Source: an uncultured Clostridia bacterium (GTDB lineage: Bacteria > Bacillota > Clostridia > Christensenellales > Aristaeellaceae). Taken from it: DNA of 64,000 nt. The stretch lies in NCBI GenBank assembly GCA_946538975.1, contig CAMNHF010000002.1:1-64000 (forward strand), written 5' to 3'. The notes under the pieces are model-generated. The model had not been told where the DNA came from. It searched no databases and saw nothing but the letters and a program-made list of their open reading frames with translations. The position numbers and the translations under genes were made by a program. This document shows, piece after piece, positions 42,271 to 49,806 of this stretch (its first letter is position 1; every line of letters begins with the position of its first letter).

Positions 42271-43788
42271 TCACTCCCCCAGCTCCAGCTCGTCGATGCT
42301 TTGGAAGAGCTGCATCTGGCGCTCGTGGAAGAGGAGATTCTTGTTGTGGCGGAAATAGCCCTCGCAGCCGTACTTGCCGATGAAGCGGGAGGCGGCGGGG
42401 CGCAGGGTGATCTCGGTCACGAGGATCAGCAGCTCGTGACCGTCGGGGAAGACCTTCTCGCAGAAGGCAAACATGTTTTCCAGCTTGTCGCGGGTGGCCG
42501 CGGCCTGCTTTTTCAGCTTGGCGTTCTCCGCGTCGAACATCCGCTTGATGATGGCGAAGGCGGCCAGGCCGGAGGCGGGATTCTCGCGGCGGATGGCCTC
42601 GGCAATGGCATTCATCGTCTGCGCGGCCAGGCGGCGGCTGCGGGCGTCCTTCTCGGACATGGAGTTCGCCTTGCGGCCCGTCTTCGCTTCCTTCTCCAGC
42701 TCTGCCGCGCGGCTGACCAGCAGCCCGGCCGCCGACTCCGCGTCCTTGCCGATCTTCACGCGCATCGTTTTCAGATCGTTCATCAGCAGGCGCATCATGT
42801 CCTCTGCCTCGCTGACGGCCTGCAGGTCGTTGTCCACGGCGTCCAGCAGCAGGCCCAGCAGGGCGATCCGCTCGTCAAACTTGGCCTTCATCGCGCGGTC
42901 ATGGATCGACAGCGACGCGCTGCCGGCGAGGATGGCGTCCACCTGATAGTCGCTGCGGTATTTGCGGAACAGGTCGTAATAGACCGCAAAGCTCCTGGCG
43001 ATCTTCGCGTCCTGCAGGTACTGGCGGATCAGCCGCTCGTTGACCGGGTAGCCCAGCTGCTCGTACAGCTTGATCATGTCCGAGAGGTCGACCCAGCCGC
43101 GGGCGGTGACGAAGCGCTTGCCGTCCACGGTCGTCTCCACCTTGTAGAAGTCGTCCTTGCGGATCTCCAGATAGGTGAGCACGGCCGCGTGCACGCCGTG
43201 GGCCGCGGCGTACTCCTTCCACACGGTGAAGTCCGGCTCCACATCGATGCGCTTCAGCCGGTCCCAGGTCACGATGTCGAACTCGCGGACGGAATCGTTG
43301 TACTCCGGCGGATTGCCCGCGGTGACCACGGTCCAGCCGTCCGGCACGCGGTGGCGGCCAAAGGTCTTGTACTGCAGGAACTGCAGCATGGAGGGCGCCA
43401 GCGTCTCGGAGACGCAGTTGATCTCATCGAGGAAGAGGATGCCCTCCTCCAGGCCGTCCTGCTCGATGCGGTCATACACGGAGGCGATGATCTCGCTCAT
43501 CGTGTATTCTGAGACATCGTACTCCTGATCCCGGTAGTTCTTGTGCACGATGAAGGGCAGGCCCAGCGCGCTCTGCCGGGTGTGGTGGGTCATCGAGTAG
43601 GACACCAGGCCGATGCCCAGCTCCTGCGCGATCTGCTCCATGATGGCCGTCTTGCCGATGCCGGGAGGGCCCATCAGGAACACCGGGCGCTGCCGCTCCA
43701 CGGGGATGGTCAGCTCGCCCAGGTCGTTCCGCATGCGGTACGCGGTGACCGCCTGCTGAATCTGCTGCTTGGCGTCTTTGATGTTCAT
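42271..43788 (-). CDS. MoxR-type AAA+ ATPase (YehL-like)
   Basis: This 505-residue ATPase has Walker A GPPGIGKTA (about 40-48), Walker B GILFLDEIN (about 115-123) and sensor-1 VVTAGNPPEYN (about 147-157). A long C-terminal helical region (about 300-505; LEKEAKTGRKAN, KLKKQAAATRDKLENMF) follows. MoxR ATPases act as chaperones that remodel partners bound by VWA-domain proteins through MIDAS contacts. The next gene upstream encodes such a VWA protein, so the two very probably form a complex. GGAGGA precedes the ATG. The gap to the VWA gene is 108 bases, with no promoter seen. Confidence 0.9.
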   Translation of the reverse strand: MNIKDAKQQIQQAVTAYRMRNDLGELTIPVERQRPVFLMGPPGIGKTAIMEQIAQELGIGLVSYSMTHHTRQSALGLPFIVHKNYRDQEYDVSEYTMSEIIASVYDRIEQDGLEEGILFLDEINCVSETLAPSMLQFLQYKTFGRHRVPDGWTVVTAGNPPEYNDSVREFDIVTWDRLKRIDVEPDFTVWKEYAAAHGVHAAVLTYLEIRKDDFYKVETTVDGKRFVTARGWVDLSDMIKLYEQLGYPVNERLIRQYLQDAKIARSFAVYYDLFRKYRSDYQVDAILAGSASLSIHDRAMKAKFDERIALLGLLLDAVDNDLQAVSEAEDMMRLLMNDLKTMRVKIGKDAESAAGLLVSRAAELEKEAKTGRKANSMSEKDARSRRLAAQTMNAIAEAIRRENPASGLAAFAIIKRMFDAENAKLKKQAAATRDKLENMFAFCEKVFPDGHELLILVTEITLRPAASRFIGKYGCEGYFRHNKNLLFHERQMQLFQSIDELELGE

Positions 43789-43896
43789 GCAATCTCCTCC
43801 ATGCGCTGCTGTCGGGCTGTGCCAACGCTTATCGCAGCTTCACCCGTGCCGCGCCTCATCATTTCTGCTCTGTTCCGGTATTCCATCGCATGCGCA

Positions 43897-45729
43897 CTAT
43901 CGTTTCCGCTCCTCCAGGTCGGTGTCCTCCAGGATCAGCTTGATGGCCCAGGGCGGGACATCAGGGTTGTCGTACTCGCTGCGGAGGAAGACAAAGGCCG
44001 TGCTGTAGTCCGGCTTGCGCTCCGGGAAGGTGCCGTAGCCGTCGGTGAAGTAGATCAGCCCGCGGAAATTGCGGAACTCGTGCTGCCGGATCAGCTGATC
44101 CACATAGGCGAAGACCGGCCGGAAGTCCGTGCCGCCCAGACCCTTGATCGTCATGTGCTGCAGGTAAGCCTCGAATTCGTCCTGGCTGGTGAGCTTCACG
44201 GCCTCCTGGATCTCCGCGTCGCACTGGATGACGTGCACATTGACCCGCGAGAAGAAGCTCTCGGTGCTCATCAGAATGTTGAACGTCTTCTGCAGAAAGC
44301 GCTGCACCAGCTCGCCGCTGGTGGAGCCGGAGGTGTCGATGGCGATGACGAACTCGCGGATGCGCTTCACATCCTTGTACTCCAGCGGCTCGATCAGCGG
44401 CATGTTCCGGAACAGCTTCAGGCCGTAGGTGTAAAAGATGTAGTCGAACTCGTCGTCGTTGATCTTCATGGCCTCCCCGTGCACCGCGAACTTCTTCAGG
44501 AAGGCCTCGTAATTGTACCGCTCGCGGTTCAGCTCCATCAGCTGCTGCTGCATGCCGCCGGCCTGGAGGCCCATCTGCTTGCTGAAGGTCTCCAGATCCA
44601 TCGCCACGTGCTCGCTGATGTCCCGCCACTCATCCTCCAGCGCCTGCCGCGCCGCGGCCTCGCTCTGCTCCGGCCCGTACTCCGTCCCTGTATCGGGCGC
44701 GGCCTGCTGGGGGAACTGCATCTCCTGCGAGCCGCTGCCCGCGCCGCTGCCATGGCCCTGCCTGGGCTGCTGCTGGCCCGGCGCGCCGGCATCCTGTCCG
44801 GCTTGCTGCTGATTGCTCTGCTGGCTGTCCTGTGAACCGCCGCCGGAACCTTGGCCGGATTGCTGCTGATTGCCCTGCTGGCTGTCCTGCGATCCGCTGC
44901 CGGAGCCTTGCCCCGACTGCTGCTGGTCGCCCTGCGGTCCGCCGCCGGAACCCTGCCCGGCTTGCTGCTGATCCTGCTGGTCTCCCTGCGATTCGCCGCC
45001 GGCATCCTGCCCGGCTTGCTGCTGATCCTGCTGGTCTCCCTGCGAACCGCCGCCGGAGCCTTGCCCGGATTGCTGCTGATCCTGCTGGTCGTCCTGCGAT
45101 TCACCGCCGGAACCCTGTCCGGACTGCTGCTGATCCTGCGAATTGCCGCCGGAGCTCTGCCTGTTTTGCGGGCTGCGGCTGGGCTTGGACTGAGCCTGCT
45201 GCCGCATCTGCTGCGCCTGTGCCGGCTTGTGCCAGATGTCGTGCTCGTCCGCGCAGAAGAGGGCAGCCCAGTCTTTCCTCGGCGGATGGTCCAGGAAATA
45301 GTGATAGAGCTTCTCCGCGGTCAGCGGCTGCACTTTCCCTCGCAGAGCAGCCGTAACCTGCTGCTGCTTTGCCTCCACCGGCACGGTGAAGTGGGGGAGG
45401 TTCATCTCGGTGATCAGCGATTCCACCGCGATGTCACAGGCCAGATCCCACAGCTGGGCGTCCACCAGGCTGTTGACGAAGGGATGCCGGAACAGGCAGT
45501 GCAGCAGCACGTGCATGTAGGCTCGGTTCACCTGATTGACGTCCGCCCGGTAGCACCGCAGCAGCCACATCGGCGTGTAGAACAGATGCTCGCCGTCCGT
45601 GGCCAGCGTGACCTGCGCCACCTGCGGCTTCAGCCGGAACACCGCCATGTCCAGAAACCGCTGATTGACCAGAATGTTGGTGCGCACCTGACTGAGCACC
45701 TCTCTGGCGAGTTCTTCGGGCTGTACCAT
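43897..45729 (-). CDS. VWA-domain protein with degenerate metallopeptidase-like N-terminus and Q/G/S linker
   Basis: The 610-residue product has three parts. Residues 1-150 resemble the DUF2201 N-terminal putative metallopeptidase (MHVLLHCLFRHPF, an HxxxH-type helix without the catalytic Glu). Residues 185-345 are a low-complexity linker of about seven repeats. Residues 400-610 are a VWA domain with an intact MIDAS: DTSGSTS, the Thr in GLGGTDFRP and FTDGYG. It resembles E. coli YehP in pairing with a MoxR ATPase. The start at 45729 follows AGGAGG; the track adds 18 unsupported residues. It is the first gene of the four-gene module. Confidence 0.87.
   Translation of the reverse strand: MVQPEELAREVLSQVRTNILVNQRFLDMAVFRLKPQVAQVTLATDGEHLFYTPMWLLRCYRADVNQVNRAYMHVLLHCLFRHPFVNSLVDAQLWDLACDIAVESLITEMNLPHFTVPVEAKQQQVTAALRGKVQPLTAEKLYHYFLDHPPRKDWAALFCADEHDIWHKPAQAQQMRQQAQSKPSRSPQNRQSSGGNSQDQQQSGQGSGGESQDDQQDQQQSGQGSGGGSQGDQQDQQQAGQDAGGESQGDQQDQQQAGQGSGGGPQGDQQQSGQGSGSGSQDSQQGNQQQSGQGSGGGSQDSQQSNQQQAGQDAGAPGQQQPRQGHGSGAGSGSQEMQFPQQAAPDTGTEYGPEQSEAAARQALEDEWRDISEHVAMDLETFSKQMGLQAGGMQQQLMELNRERYNYEAFLKKFAVHGEAMKINDDEFDYIFYTYGLKLFRNMPLIEPLEYKDVKRIREFVIAIDTSGSTSGELVQRFLQKTFNILMSTESFFSRVNVHVIQCDAEIQEAVKLTSQDEFEAYLQHMTIKGLGGTDFRPVFAYVDQLIRQHEFRNFRGLIYFTDGYGTFPERKPDYSTAFVFLRSEYDNPDVPPWAIKLILEDTDLEERKR
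44775..45165. repeat. Tandem repeats encoding the Q/G/S-rich VWA linker
   Basis: About seven imperfect units of 45-57 bases encode GQGSGGGSQGDQQDQQQ-like peptides. The reading frame is kept throughout. Such an array can change length by slippage or unequal recombination. Confidence 0.85.
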
Positions 45730-46131
45730 GCGCTCCTCCTGCCGCCCAGGCGGGAACGCTTCCCCCGGCCTGCGCGGATCCATTGAAAAAACTGCACCGA
45801 ATCCTGATACGGTGATGATACCACATTTTTTGCGATTTGGGAAGATTGTGATGCCCCTTTGTTGGATCGATTCTGTGGCTCTGCTGCCTGAGCGCTTTCA
45901 TGAAATGCCCGGCAGGCGCTGCGTTGGGAAAGGTTTGGCGCTGATTCAGCGGGACATGCATTGCGGCTGAATGAATATGTGGAATGGACGGAATTCAGCA
46001 TGTTCGACATGAGCCGGCTGTAACAGACACAGGGCGATTGAGCCTTCGCGATCAGCAAAGCCGCCGCACCCTCACAGGCAATGCGCTGTGGGGTGCGGCG
46101 GCCTTTGGCTTTGCGGGGCGGCGCCCGGGCT
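45730..46131. other. Intergenic region (402 bases) upstream of the VWA gene
   Basis: This region is AT-richer than its surroundings and contains no supported gene. Minus-strand TATCAT (45820-45815) with weak TTCCCA at 17 bases is a possible promoter for the VWA module. A hairpin at 46060-46102 ends the neighbouring GyrI-like operon. The remaining 200 or so bases show no recognisable element; short ORFs here lack ribosome sites. Confidence 0.5.
46055..46106 (-). terminator. Terminator after the GyrI-like gene
   Basis: GCCGCCGCACCC and GGGTGCGGCGGC pair to form a long stem with CACA/TGTG inside. On the minus strand TTTGCTGATC follows; on the plus strand CTTTGGCTTTG follows, so it may work both ways. 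Confidence 0.75.
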
Positions 46132-46764
46132 TCACTTTTTCCGGATGGGGTGGCGGATGACGGTCCTCCATTTTTCGGGCGGAACCCGGCGGGCGTCGGA
46201 CAGATAGATCTCGTGGTGGCGGCGGGTTTCGCTGAAGTCGTTCACATAACCGTTCGCCGTCAGGTATTCGTCCATCAGGGCGACCGTGGCCGGCTCGTCG
46301 TCGAAGGGCCCCATGTGCATGATCTGCACGCACAGGCCCTCGTCCACGGTCAGGAATTCGGCCGCAGAGCAGTCCACCTTCTTCTTCCGGGACGCCTCGT
46401 CCACCGCCCACCGGAAATCCTCGCGGGCAATGAAGTCCGGCAGACGGATCACGGAGATCCAGCGGAAGACCTCCTTGCGCGTGTAGTCAACGCCGTCGAC
46501 CCCGTCCTGCTGCCAGAAGCCCTCCAGCGGCGGGACCACGTAGTCAAAGAAGCCCTCGATGCGGTGATCTGCCTTGCGGCTCATCCGCAGCGTATAGGCG
46601 ACGGCGTAGAGAATGCCGACGGCCTTCTGATAGGCCCCGCCCTCCTCGTTGGGGTCGCCGCTGCCCCGGACGGCGATGAAGCTGGCGGGCGGCACCGTGA
46701 CGATTTCCGGCTTGTTTCCGGGCAGGTAAAACGCTCTGTATTCCTTCTTGAAATCAAAAGCCAT
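46132..46764 (-). CDS. GyrI-like (AraC effector-binding) domain protein
   Basis: The 210-residue product begins FDFKKEYRAFYLPGNKPEIVTVPPASFIAVRG, the usual start of standalone GyrI-like small-molecule-binding proteins. It contains two related beta-alpha-beta-beta halves (DYVVPPLEGFW; CVQIMHMGPFDDEPATV). There is no DNA-binding domain. Such proteins bind diverse hydrophobic ligands, and some detoxify them by hydrolysis. It is the last gene of a methyltransferase / TfoX-like / VOC / GyrI-like unit, whose products all look like stress or resistance accessories. Confidence 0.85.
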   Translation of the reverse strand: MAFDFKKEYRAFYLPGNKPEIVTVPPASFIAVRGSGDPNEEGGAYQKAVGILYAVAYTLRMSRKADHRIEGFFDYVVPPLEGFWQQDGVDGVDYTRKEVFRWISVIRLPDFIAREDFRWAVDEASRKKKVDCSAAEFLTVDEGLCVQIMHMGPFDDEPATVALMDEYLTANGYVNDFSETRRHHEIYLSDARRVPPEKWRTVIRHPIRKK

Positions 46765-46783
46765 GCCCTGTGCTCCTCTTTCC

Positions 46784-47197
46784 TCACTTCAGATCCTTGA
46801 CCTCATAGGGCTTGTTCCAGGAGCCGATCTCGATCAGATTGCCCTCCGGATCGGCGATATAGCAGGTGCGCTGGCCCCAGGGCTCGGTCTCCGGCGCCAG
46901 CACGGGCGTGGCGCCCTGTTCCACCGTGCGGCGGAAGGCCTCGTCCACCTCCGCGAAGGTGTCCACATAGAGCGCGATCTCCGCGTGGCCGTTGAGCCCC
47001 TTCACGTACTCGTAGCGGCGGTGCGTCATCTGCTCGAAGTCGCTCCGGCCATACAGTAGGAACAGAGTGCCGTCCTTCACGAGATATACATTGCTCGTGT
47101 CCTCCGCTTCCCGGATCTCAAAGCCCAGCACATCCCGGTAGAAGCGGATCATCTTTGCCATATCCCCGACAAGCAGCCCAAATCCGTCCAGTCTCAC
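46784..47197 (-). CDS. VOC (glyoxalase/bleomycin-resistance) superfamily protein
   Basis: This 137-residue protein has the paired beta-alpha-beta-beta-beta modules of the VOC fold: LVGDMAKMIRFYRDVLGFEI at 9-28 and the C-terminal YIADPEGNLIEIGSW. The metal ligand positions (His in GHAEIALYV, Glu in LIEIGSW) are partly kept. The reaction is unknown; it could be dioxygenase-, lyase- or binding-type. It overlaps the TfoX-like gene by four bases. Confidence 0.88.
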   Translation of the reverse strand: MRLDGFGLLVGDMAKMIRFYRDVLGFEIREAEDTSNVYLVKDGTLFLLYGRSDFEQMTHRRYEYVKGLNGHAEIALYVDTFAEVDEAFRRTVEQGATPVLAPETEPWGQRTCYIADPEGNLIEIGSWNKPYEVKDLK

Positions 47198-47529
47198 AGC
47201 TCTTTCCCGCCTTTCGATGCTTTCTTTTTCGGCGCCGGCAGCTCGTCGGCCATCGCCGTCACCAGCGCGGTCAGGAACTCCCGGCTGTCCACGTTGTCCA
47301 CCAGCAGCATTTCCTTTGCGCCCTCATAGGGCAGTTCCCGTTCCGCGTCCGGCATCATCTCCAGGGCGGCTTTCGTCGGCTTCACCAGGAAGCGGTCGTC
47401 ATAGAGGCCGCCGAGGATCCGCCCGCGGTGGTAGAGGATGTATTCCCCCATCATTGCCCGCCAGGTGATGCCCTCCACCCCGGAGAGCTGTTCCAGAATG
47501 AAATCCAGGTATTCTCTGCTCGACGCCAT
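47194..47529 (-). CDS. TfoX N-terminal domain protein
   Basis: This 111-residue single-domain protein matches the TfoX N-terminal family: DFILEQLSGVEGITWRAMMGEYILYHRGRILGGLYDDRFLVK. In Proteobacteria this domain is half of the competence regulator TfoX/Sxy. Standalone copies in Bacillota have no known role. A basic tail (PAPKKKASKGGKEL) closes the protein. GGAGGG precedes the start. Confidence 0.88.
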   Translation of the reverse strand: MASSREYLDFILEQLSGVEGITWRAMMGEYILYHRGRILGGLYDDRFLVKPTKAALEMMPDAERELPYEGAKEMLLVDNVDSREFLTALVTAMADELPAPKKKASKGGKEL

Positions 47530-47554
47530 GGCGATCCCTCCGATCCGGCGAAGC

Positions 47555-48310
47555 TCATTTGCGGAGCTCCCAGTACAGGTACAGCGGTATTTTCTGCAGC
47601 CAGGCCATGGCCGTGGAGATCTTCGCCTGCTCGTCCGTGGCCCGCGGCTCGTTCAGGTCCGCGATGATGAAGCCGGCGCGGAGGAAGCCCTTGACATAAT
47701 CCTCCATGGTCCGGTGCCGCCAGATCACCGGGATGGTGCCGCCCCAGAGCGGCGCTTCCCACTCTTTCGGCTCGAAGTAGTTCATCACCACAACCTGCCG
47801 GTCAAGCCCCTCGCCCTGCCGCCCGATGCCGACGTCATGGTTCCCGTCGAAGCAGGGATGCAGCACGCTGGCGAACAGCCGCCCGCCCGGCTTCAGCACG
47901 CGGTACGCCTCGCGCAGCGTGCCGTCGAAGTCCTCGCAGTCCATCAGCATCATGGAGCACAGCACGATGTCGAACTGCGCGGAGGCAATGTCGAACAGGT
48001 CGCTGCTGTTGCGGACAAGGTGCTCAATAGCCAGCTGCTCCTTCTCGGCCAGGGCGGCGGCGTACTCGATGGCCCGGCGAGAGCAGTCCACGGCGGTCAG
48101 CTGTGCGCCGCGCCGGGTCAGCTCCCGGGCATAGCCGCCCTCGCCGCAGCCCAGATCGAGGATGCGCTTTCCGCGCACGTCGCCCATCAACCGCAGCATG
48201 TTGGGCATGATGAAGCAGTTCCGGGATTCGCCCTTCTGCGCCAGCGCGAACCATTCGTCGCCCATGGCGTTCCACGCAATCGTGGAGCTGTCCTGCTTGA
48301 TTTCCTTCAA
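47555..48310 (-). CDS. Class I SAM-dependent methyltransferase
   Basis: This 251-residue methyltransferase has SAM motif I ILDLGCGEGGYAREL (about 50-64), an acidic motif II (VDCSRRAIEYA) and the post-I region FDIVLCSMMLMDCEDFDGTLREAYRVLKPGG. It belongs to the general Methyltransf_11/25 type; the substrate is unknown. It starts at a TTG with GGGAGG nine bases upstream. It is the first gene of a four-gene unit ending with the GyrI-like protein. Confidence 0.88.
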   Translation of the reverse strand: MKEIKQDSSTIAWNAMGDEWFALAQKGESRNCFIMPNMLRLMGDVRGKRILDLGCGEGGYARELTRRGAQLTAVDCSRRAIEYAAALAEKEQLAIEHLVRNSSDLFDIASAQFDIVLCSMMLMDCEDFDGTLREAYRVLKPGGRLFASVLHPCFDGNHDVGIGRQGEGLDRQVVVMNYFEPKEWEAPLWGGTIPVIWRHRTMEDYVKGFLRAGFIIADLNEPRATDEQAKISTAMAWLQKIPLYLYWELRK

Positions 48311-48422
48311 GGCTGCCGCCTCCCTTTCTCACGCCGCCCGGAGCTCCATGGCGCCGCCGCGCAGCCAGCCGCCGTCCTTCGTCCGTTTCGTGGCCGGCGT
48401 GATCGCCCTGACTGCGTGATGC

Positions 48423-48977
48423 TCATGCGTCGTTCTCTCTCCAGCCGGGCATGGTGCCGAAGAAGAAGGCGCTCACTTCCTCCGGCGCGTATTGGGTGTG
48501 CTTTGTCCACCAGCGGACGGTCTCGCAGAAGCTGCAGACCAGGTGGTTCAGCAGATAATCATCCGGCACGCCGGTGCCGGACGGGATGGAAGGAGCGAAC
48601 AGCTCCGCCAGCTTCTCCCGGAAAAAGCTCATGAACACCGCGCCGCTCTCGCCGGAAAGAATCCCGTTCAGGGCGTCGAGATGCTCCTGCAGATGGCAGA
48701 GTATGTGCGTAATCCTGGCCCTTGTGCCGTGGTCGTGCGAGAAATCGTGGGCGCTCTCCCGATCCAGCTCCGCCGAAAACACATGGTCGAAGATGTCCGC
48801 ACACAGCGACTTCAGCAGGGCATCCTTCGTATCGAAATGGCTGTAAAAGGTTGTCCGGCCAATGTCCGCCCGGTCAATGATCTGCTGGACGGTGATCCGG
48901 TCGCAGCGTTCCTCCCTGAGCAATGCCGTGAATGCCCGGAAAATGGCTTCCCGGGTTTTGCGCTGCCTGCGATCCAT
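48423..48977 (-). CDS. TetR/AcrR family transcriptional regulator
   Basis: The 184-residue regulator has an N-terminal TetR helix-turn-helix (TREAIFRAFTALLREE, then TVQQIIDRADIGRTTFYSHFDTKDALL). Its C-terminal ligand domain is of the TetR_C_7-like type found in Clostridia. The start at 48977 follows AGGAGGGCGTC; the track reads 59 codons further into the leader. It is alone in its transcript, about 120 bases after a perfect promoter, so its target is probably its own promoter or a distant gene. Confidence 0.9.
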   Translation of the reverse strand: MDRRQRKTREAIFRAFTALLREERCDRITVQQIIDRADIGRTTFYSHFDTKDALLKSLCADIFDHVFSAELDRESAHDFSHDHGTRARITHILCHLQEHLDALNGILSGESGAVFMSFFREKLAELFAPSIPSGTGVPDDYLLNHLVCSFCETVRWWTKHTQYAPEEVSAFFFGTMPGWRENDA

Positions 48978-49100
48978 GACGCCCTCCTGAACAGTTTCGC
49001 TTTTTTGTTCCGTAACGAATGAATCGGACAATCTGCTTCTTGAAGGCAGAAGGCCGGCGGGTGTATGATCCTGCTGAACATGGTGTTCGGTATCGTGGAT

Positions 49101-49129
49101 ATTATACCTGCGCGCCGAAGGCATGTCAA
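49101..49129 (-). promoter_or_regulatory. Consensus sigma-A promoter for the TetR gene
   Basis: TTGACA (49129-49124) and TATAAT (49106-49101) are perfect, with a 17-base spacer. The leader is about 120 bases long. Confidence 0.88.
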
Positions 49130-49150
49130 GGAGGATGAATGCCTTTCCAT

Positions 49151-49184
49151 CCAAAAGACCGTGCGCAGGGCACGGCCTTTTGGG
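49151..49184 (-). terminator. Terminator after the glutaredoxin-like gene
   Basis: CCAAAAGACCGTGC and GGCACGGCCTTTTGG pair around a GCAG loop, with T-rich flanks on the minus strand. It lies between the glutaredoxin-like stop and the TetR promoter. Confidence 0.8.
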
Positions 49185-49220
49185 TGTCGATGGATTTGGA
49201 GAAGCGGCCCGGAAATGCCG

Positions 49221-49532
49221 TCAGCAGCCCTTCCGGCCGCTCCGGTGGTCTTCCAGGGAGCAGGCGTTTGGCGTGCCGTATTCGATCAGGCCCGCGTCCG
49301 CCGGGTCAATGGAAACCCGCCCGTCCTCGAACACGAAGGCCGGGATGCCGACGTCCCCGATCACCTTCATGCGGTCGAAAGCGGGATCGGTGTCCCGCAG
49401 GCGCATGAAGGCGCTCAGGCTGCGGATGTTCTCGCCGATGTTGATGTATTCAAACTCGTCCTCCCGTCCCGCGATCTGCTCGTGGATGTAATCGCAGTAA
49501 GGGCAGGTGGGCATTCCGTAGATTCTGATCAT
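49221..49532 (-). CDS. Glutaredoxin-like protein
   Basis: This 103-residue thioredoxin-fold protein has the active-site CPYC motif at residues 10-13 (GMPTCPYCDYI), followed by a beta-alpha-beta-beta-alpha order and the cis-Pro region VGIPAFVFEDG. It is slightly longer than classical glutaredoxin and ends with a variable tail containing two further cysteines (NACSLEDHRSGRKGC). It is probably a thiol-disulfide oxidoreductase. Monocistronic. Confidence 0.88.
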   Translation of the reverse strand: MIRIYGMPTCPYCDYIHEQIAGREDEFEYINIGENIRSLSAFMRLRDTDPAFDRMKVIGDVGIPAFVFEDGRVSIDPADAGLIEYGTPNACSLEDHRSGRKGC

Positions 49533-49723
49533 GGGCGGTTCCTCCCTTTCGCCGGTGGTGATTCCGGAAGCCGGATTGCGGATGCACAGCCTGCTTCCGG
49601 CTTCTGCTTGTCACAAGCATACCACATTCACCGCGGATTTGCCACCCGCAGCAGCGGCTCTTTTTCGCAGGCCACGGACGATTTGTGCAAGGCAGCATGC
49701 TCCACGGATGATCTGTGTGCGTC

Positions 49724-49752
49724 AAAACAGCGCAGCAGCCGCTCCTCTGCTG
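49724..49752 (-). terminator. Possible weak terminator after the GH130 operon
   Basis: On the minus strand CAGCAG and CTGCTG form a short stem followed by CGCTGTTTT, about 55 bases after the GH130 stop. Confidence 0.4.
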
Positions 49753-49806
49753 ATGAAGCGAAGCCGTTTGCCCTCTCCGCAGCCGGACGCAGGGCAGGGG
49801 AGGCGT

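Noticed and set aside
44775-45165. Could the tandem repeats be a non-coding satellite or CRISPR?
   Set aside because: They keep one reading frame, encode a Q/G/S linker and have no spacers.
45728-45970. 80-codon plus-strand ORF upstream of the VWA gene
   Set aside because: No ribosome site, no conserved motif, and it starts inside the antisense of the VWA ribosome site.
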